From NCBI GenBank assembly GCA_965644295.1, contig CBFFRP010000423.1:310001-374000 (forward strand): 64,000 nt of DNA, read 5' to 3'. Positions 59,719 to 64,000 of this stretch are shown one piece after another. Positions within the stretch are counted from its first letter, which is position 1; each line of letters opens with the position of its first letter. The position numbers and the translations under genes were made by a program. Below the pieces are notes generated by a model that saw only the letters and a list, made by a program, of their open reading frames with translations, was not told the DNA's origin and ran no database searches. This stretch comes from Paraphysomonas bandaiensis (Eukaryota > Chrysophyceae).

Positions 59719-62617
59719 TTAACGAAATTTACTGCCTTTTCGATAGTCCTTGTGATTCGGCTCTATCCATTCTGGTCTATCGTCACCAATGAAGGGTGCC
59801 ACTGTAGAATATCCCTTACTGCCATGTTTCTTTGAGCCCCCCTTGAACATTCCTTTTCCCGGGAACGAAAACTTCCTACGCTTCTTAACGGGAACCTTCC
59901 TGTCATACACACCAGATTCCGATGATGTATGCAGGACCTCACCACTCCTGTGATTGAGGCCCATAATATCATCATTCGGTTTTACAACGCGCTTTGATTG
60001 AGAAGGTCTGCGAGATTCGCGTACTGGGCGCGACGTTGTCTCAGGACTTAGTACAAGACCGTTGTAGAAGTCCTCCTCATCCTGGCACCTACCGTTTTCG
60101 TGATTCTCTCGTGCTTCAGGTGTGCGAGGATCCGGACGTTGGCATATATCGGCGCTGCTGTCAACTAGTACTTGATCATGCAAAAGGTCAATCTCTTTGT
60201 TAAGTTTACGCTGAAAATACTGAGCCTGTTTAATTGCATCTTGAGCTGCCGTTTTAGCGATGAGTGCAAACTTCGATTCATTTTCTGCTATTTCTTTCGC
60301 ACGTTGCAGATCAGCCTCGAGCTTGGCACGATTATTCACTTCCTGTAGAACCTCTTCCTTTAGTTTCGATAAGTCATCTTTCGTGTTATTTAAACGCTTC
60401 TCTACTTCCGCTCTTGCTCGACACTCAAGAAAGAGACGGGAGGAGAGAATGTCGAAACTGTTTCTGATATTCAAAAGGGCTGCTTTTGCCTCTGCCACAC
60501 TCTGTTCAGACATATGTGGGCCCAGAACATTCATGACTTGCGCCCATTCTTGTTTTATATCCTTCTGGTTGGAGGGTTCCAAAACACTCGACCCTTCTCC
60601 ACGGGACATTAGCTGAGAAGAGAGTGTTACTAATTCCTCGGTGGCATTTCGACAGATAATCCTATCAGACATGTCTTTGCGTACTATCTCTATAATACGA
60701 TCCAACTCCGTCTGCAGTCTGTCAACCTTAGAATTGGCAATAGCGGCACTCTGTTTCTCCCTGTCCAGAAGCGCCAGAGCCTCTGCATATTGACGGGAAA
60801 GCTGTTCGTGTCGAAGTAAATAGTCTGCAAGATTCTCGCGCAGTTTATTCGCTTCGTTTCTATATAATATTAAGTCAGGCCTTTGCTCCAGAAATTTCAT
60901 TCCAGTCACATTTGAGCAACAAAACATAGGTCCCATTCATGCAATTACATACCTTGTCTTGTTGAAATCGGTAGAAAGAGCCGTGTATTTCTCACGGATC
61001 TCATTCTCTGTCATGATGCGAGCCTTTTCTTGTTTCAGTCTCTCCAACAGGGCATTCGTGTCCGCAGAATACCTCTGCAGCACTCCACTATGATCTTTGT
61101 ACCGTTTAACAGCCTCTTCAAGCTGCCTGGAGAGATCTTTCTGTATAATACGTAACTCCTCTGAAGTAAGACCCACCCTAGAGCATATTTGGTTCAGGCT
61201 ACCCAATGACTGCATGACACCACGCCAGTTGGAGACATAATTACATAACACACGCCCCTAGACACCAGCAAATTTAGAAGTAGGACCGCAGAAAAAGTAA
61301 GAATATGTTAGCAAAGGACTATACCTGCTCGGAAAATAAAGTAGAAAATTCGGAGTTTGTGCGAGAAAGGGATGCTGTTGAGAGTGCAGTTGCTAATATT
61401 CCATTAACGATGACACCACTGGTAGATTTTATTAATCCAACCCTCGGCATAAGAGACAAGGTAACTTCTCCTACTCCTCTACCATCCAATCCCTGAATCC
61501 CAAGATTTATGGTAATCAAATTACCTGGAAAATTTCCTTCAAAAATAGTATCAGATAGTGGTGCCTTCCCCTCTCCGACAAGTACGGGTGCTTGGAGTGT
61601 AAAGTCGTCCCAAACATGAACAATTAGAGGTTCCGATGGATCAGACAATATCAATTCACCATCTACTTCCTTCCATGAGGCATCTCCACCTCCTCTCGGT
61701 ATAGCTTTTGTTTTCACTGAGGACCCACCCAATGATACTTCCACATAGGGGTCCAGTTTCTCGCCGTGCTGATTCCCAGATACACCACTTAGTGTGATAC
61801 TTTGTATTCCAAGACGCAGACAACCATTACCGTGTAGATCCGAATTTACCGTACCCAACGAACGCTGAGCCTCTGCTACCACGCCTTCAAGACTATTATT
61901 GACGCTGCCCATTGATCGATGAAGCCCATTCACCTCTTGAAATATCGCCCCAAGGGATTTATCCAACCACTGTCCAAGTCTCTCGCTGTCCTCGATATGG
62001 GCATCCAGCTGATTTTCTAGTTCCATCATTTCACCCCTAAGTCTTAACACCAGCTCCTCACGACGTGTAAGTTCATCCTGATATGTTTGCTCTCGTTCTT
62101 CTAGTTCTATAATACGAGCCTTTTGTTCCTCCACAATATCCTTTAGGCTCGCCATGAGCGGAGTTTGACCAATGGGGTTCACTTCCTGCATATCAGGCCT
62201 GTACATACATATATAACATACAAATCTACAAAACAAAAATAATATTACTTTTCAGAAGCTATATTAACCGGAGCTGAGCTTCGTAGAATCGAGCGATTGT
62301 CATAGCAGCGTCCGAAATGCAACCATGTCTCCTACAAAACTTTCAGATCGGAAAATACAACAGTATAGCCTTACAATATTTCTAGTTACAGTATCCAGAG
62401 CTTCTGTCACATTATTACGGCCCTCACATTCACTTCGCCATTGAGATACTATTATATCAGATAAATTGCTGTCGAACTTTCCGATGTCGTGTAAATTCTC
62501 AGCAGTCATAACGTCCATGTCAGTCTTCGACAAGCTCAGGCTCAATAAATGCGATCTTTGCTCATCAGATATACCAAAAAGGGAAAAAAAGTTAATAATA
62601 TCTGACTTCTCCCACAT
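59719..62617 (-). CDS. Coiled-coil and C2-domain protein, five or more exons
   Basis: I infer exons from about 62617 (or an upstream exon) to 62375, then 62331-62249, 62198-61325, 61257-60953 and 60880-59719, giving 888 residues. An N-terminal helical region is followed by coiled coil (EEQKARIIELEEREQTYQDEL) and a C2 domain (CLRLGIQSITLSGVSG, KLDPYVEVSLGG, WKEVDGELIL, LIVHVWDDFT). A second long coiled coil fills most of the last two exons. The end is basic with GKGMFKGGSKKHGSKG. The first exon stays open upstream to 62668 and beyond without an ATG, so the start is uncertain; I give the first in-frame ATG. I do not recognise an orthologue. A cytoskeletal, centriolar or membrane-tethering role would fit coiled-coil plus C2 architecture. 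Confidence 0.75.
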
Positions 62618-63206
62618 ACCCAAAATACTCAAGATAGCACTATAATTCGAGAGCAGGCTGTCAAACAAGTAGCGGTTCGTGGAAATCGATGTCGCCGCAG
62701 TTACTTTATATACCAGGCAACATTGGTGAAGAGGAACTTATAGCGCTATGAATGAAACCATAATAACGTTAATGAGTACTAATATATAGGGAAGTATGGT
62801 TCATGACATGAATATGAGAGCAGAGCAGAGCAGTCATGTGACAGTTATTCTCATCGTCTTCTTCAGATACAGCAGTATATCCACCGTATACCACACTGAC
62901 TGCTATGGTCTGGAGTGGTATTGTATGCCGCAAGTAAGTTAGCTATCTTCACTCCAGCCGTACTAACGGCCAATCATCCGCTATTGAGCCGGTTGAATAT
63001 CTGATCTTTTCATGATAGTTTGTTCTTTGTGTTTTATGGAATATACATGCGTGTATATATAGCTGCAGCTGTATGGTGTACATGATATACTGTATGTGTC
63101 CTCCAGACCTGTTTCGTACAGCTGATACTCACCAAACGATAACAAAGTGTGATAGGCGGTGTATACAAACAAAACCAGTGTATGCACTTTGCATTAGTGG
63201 GTAAGT
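62618..63206. other. Divergent intergenic region
   Basis: There is no supported gene. If the coiled-coil gene has an upstream first exon it should lie here; I could not choose one. Confidence 0.45.
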
Positions 63207-64000
63207 ATGGGAAGGTTAGTACGCAATCAATGCAGTTGTTACAGGGTGTTAATAGTACTTGTCATCGCCATCAATATTGTCTGGGTTCTTGTTGTGATGA
63301 GCAATTTATTGGAGAACTTGGATAGAATAGCATTTAAAGAGAGGCATTCACCATCGGTACATGTATTTGATCAGGCATCGAGCTTGAGAATTCTCCATCG
63401 TCGCCTTGGTGTCGATGTGCGTGAGCATGGCAACCTCGATTCTCGTCCTGTTGGTTTTATACCTTGTGGTGCTCTTGTGGTGGTGGATTATAAAATCCAG
63501 TTTCTACGTGAAGTTTCGCCGAATAGTAGCGAGCGTTCACTATCCTGGGTATATATATCATTCCCCCAACGTGGATGGGTGCCAATCGAGTTTCTAGGGT
63601 CATCTACACCTCCTATAGGAGGTGCAGCAGTTAGTCGAAATCACCCTATTGCGCAGTTGGAGGAACATATGGATATAGAATCCTTGAAAAGTACGAACGA
63701 CCGTTCATCGACAGTGTTGTCGTGGAATATGCGGACGCCTAACTCATCCAGACCCATGGATTCATCATCGTGGTTGGACCAGATTCCTGTGGGTTGGTAT
63801 AATTACGTTCCATACGGTTCGTATGTCAGTCACGTATGTAGGTAATGGACGAATTGGCGCTCTTGTTGGTGGAGGTATAGATGGTGAAGTAATTCCCATA
63901 TCTATGGCTGGTTTCTATGTAAGACAGAAGCGGAAGGGGCAATCGAGTGTTGTTGGTAGCTCCAATTTCTTTAGACAGAGCAGAGAACTACTGATGCAGG
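63207..64000 (+). CDS. Membrane-anchored protein, cut by the window edge and apparently frameshifted
   Basis: The ATG at 63207 opens 212 codons. Residues 13-34 (YRVLIVLVIAINIVWVLVVMSN) form one membrane helix after a short basic, cysteine-containing N-terminus, suggesting a type II or signal-anchored protein. The rest is predicted to be luminal or extracellular. SLRILHRRLGVDV to SLSWVYISFPQRGWVPIEFLG resembles small beta-barrel (SH3-like) segments. The frame stops at 63845, but the next frame over continues without a stop to the window end (TYVGNGRIGALVGGGIDGEV, then VRQKRKGQ), so coding sequence seems to go on. Either a splice I could not place, a sequencing error or a real frameshift lies near 63800-63845. 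No family is recognised. Confidence 0.5.

Overview
This is nuclear DNA of a eukaryote. It is roughly 40% G+C, and most genes are broken by short GT-AG introns of about 43-144 bp. I rebuilt the reading frames of the spliced genes by hand, and each rebuilt coding length comes out as a whole number of codons. The gene set is a SIRT2-type sirtuin, a USP47-type deubiquitinase, a TTLL9-type tubulin ligase, a ZNF598/Hel2 ligase, a Virilizer/VIRMA homologue, a MABP-Sec7-PH protein, a YeeE/YedE transporter and a Crinkler-like NTPase. This suggests a free-living or parasitic protist that builds flagella, since TTLL9 is ciliary. A stramenopile or another SAR lineage is my best guess, but the sequence does not settle it.

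Layout. 0-6.5 kb: a dead Tc1/mariner copy, the sirtuin, an intronless Rep-like HUH endonuclease gene on the minus strand, and a small cysteine-rich protein. 7-16 kb: a near-perfect 69-bp hairpin, a lipoyl-like protein lacking the lipoyl lysine, a small membrane protein, the USP47 homologue and the YeeE/YedE transporter. 16-22 kb: a transposon-rich island (PIF/Harbinger MITE with TTA duplications, two hAT remnants) around a Crinkler-like NTPase/nuclease gene. 22-36 kb: TTLL9, the large MABP-Sec7-PH gene, a protein with two tandem beta-sandwich-like repeats, and a myristoylated IQ-PH protein. 38-46.7 kb: a sulfotransferase, a mitochondrial carrier, a two-pass membrane protein and ZNF598/Hel2. 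46.7-50.1 kb: foldback elements with long inverted repeats and a transposon-borne open frame. 50.2-56.4 kb: Virilizer, head-to-head with a METTL21-like methyltransferase. 56.4-59.7 kb: a hAT element with a perfect 8-bp target duplication and a second foldback element. 59.7-64 kb: a coiled-coil/C2 protein and the start of a membrane-anchored protein cut by the window edge.

The host genes are unrelated housekeeping and regulatory genes, not a cluster, although several are arranged head-to-head. The most unusual items are the Rep-like HUH gene with iteron-like repeats upstream, the MABP-Sec7-PH architecture with a possible ACBP-like tail, the Crinkler-like gene in a transposon island, and the duplicated-domain protein at 32.6-34.8 kb. 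All functions are inferred from recognisable motifs; no database search was possible.
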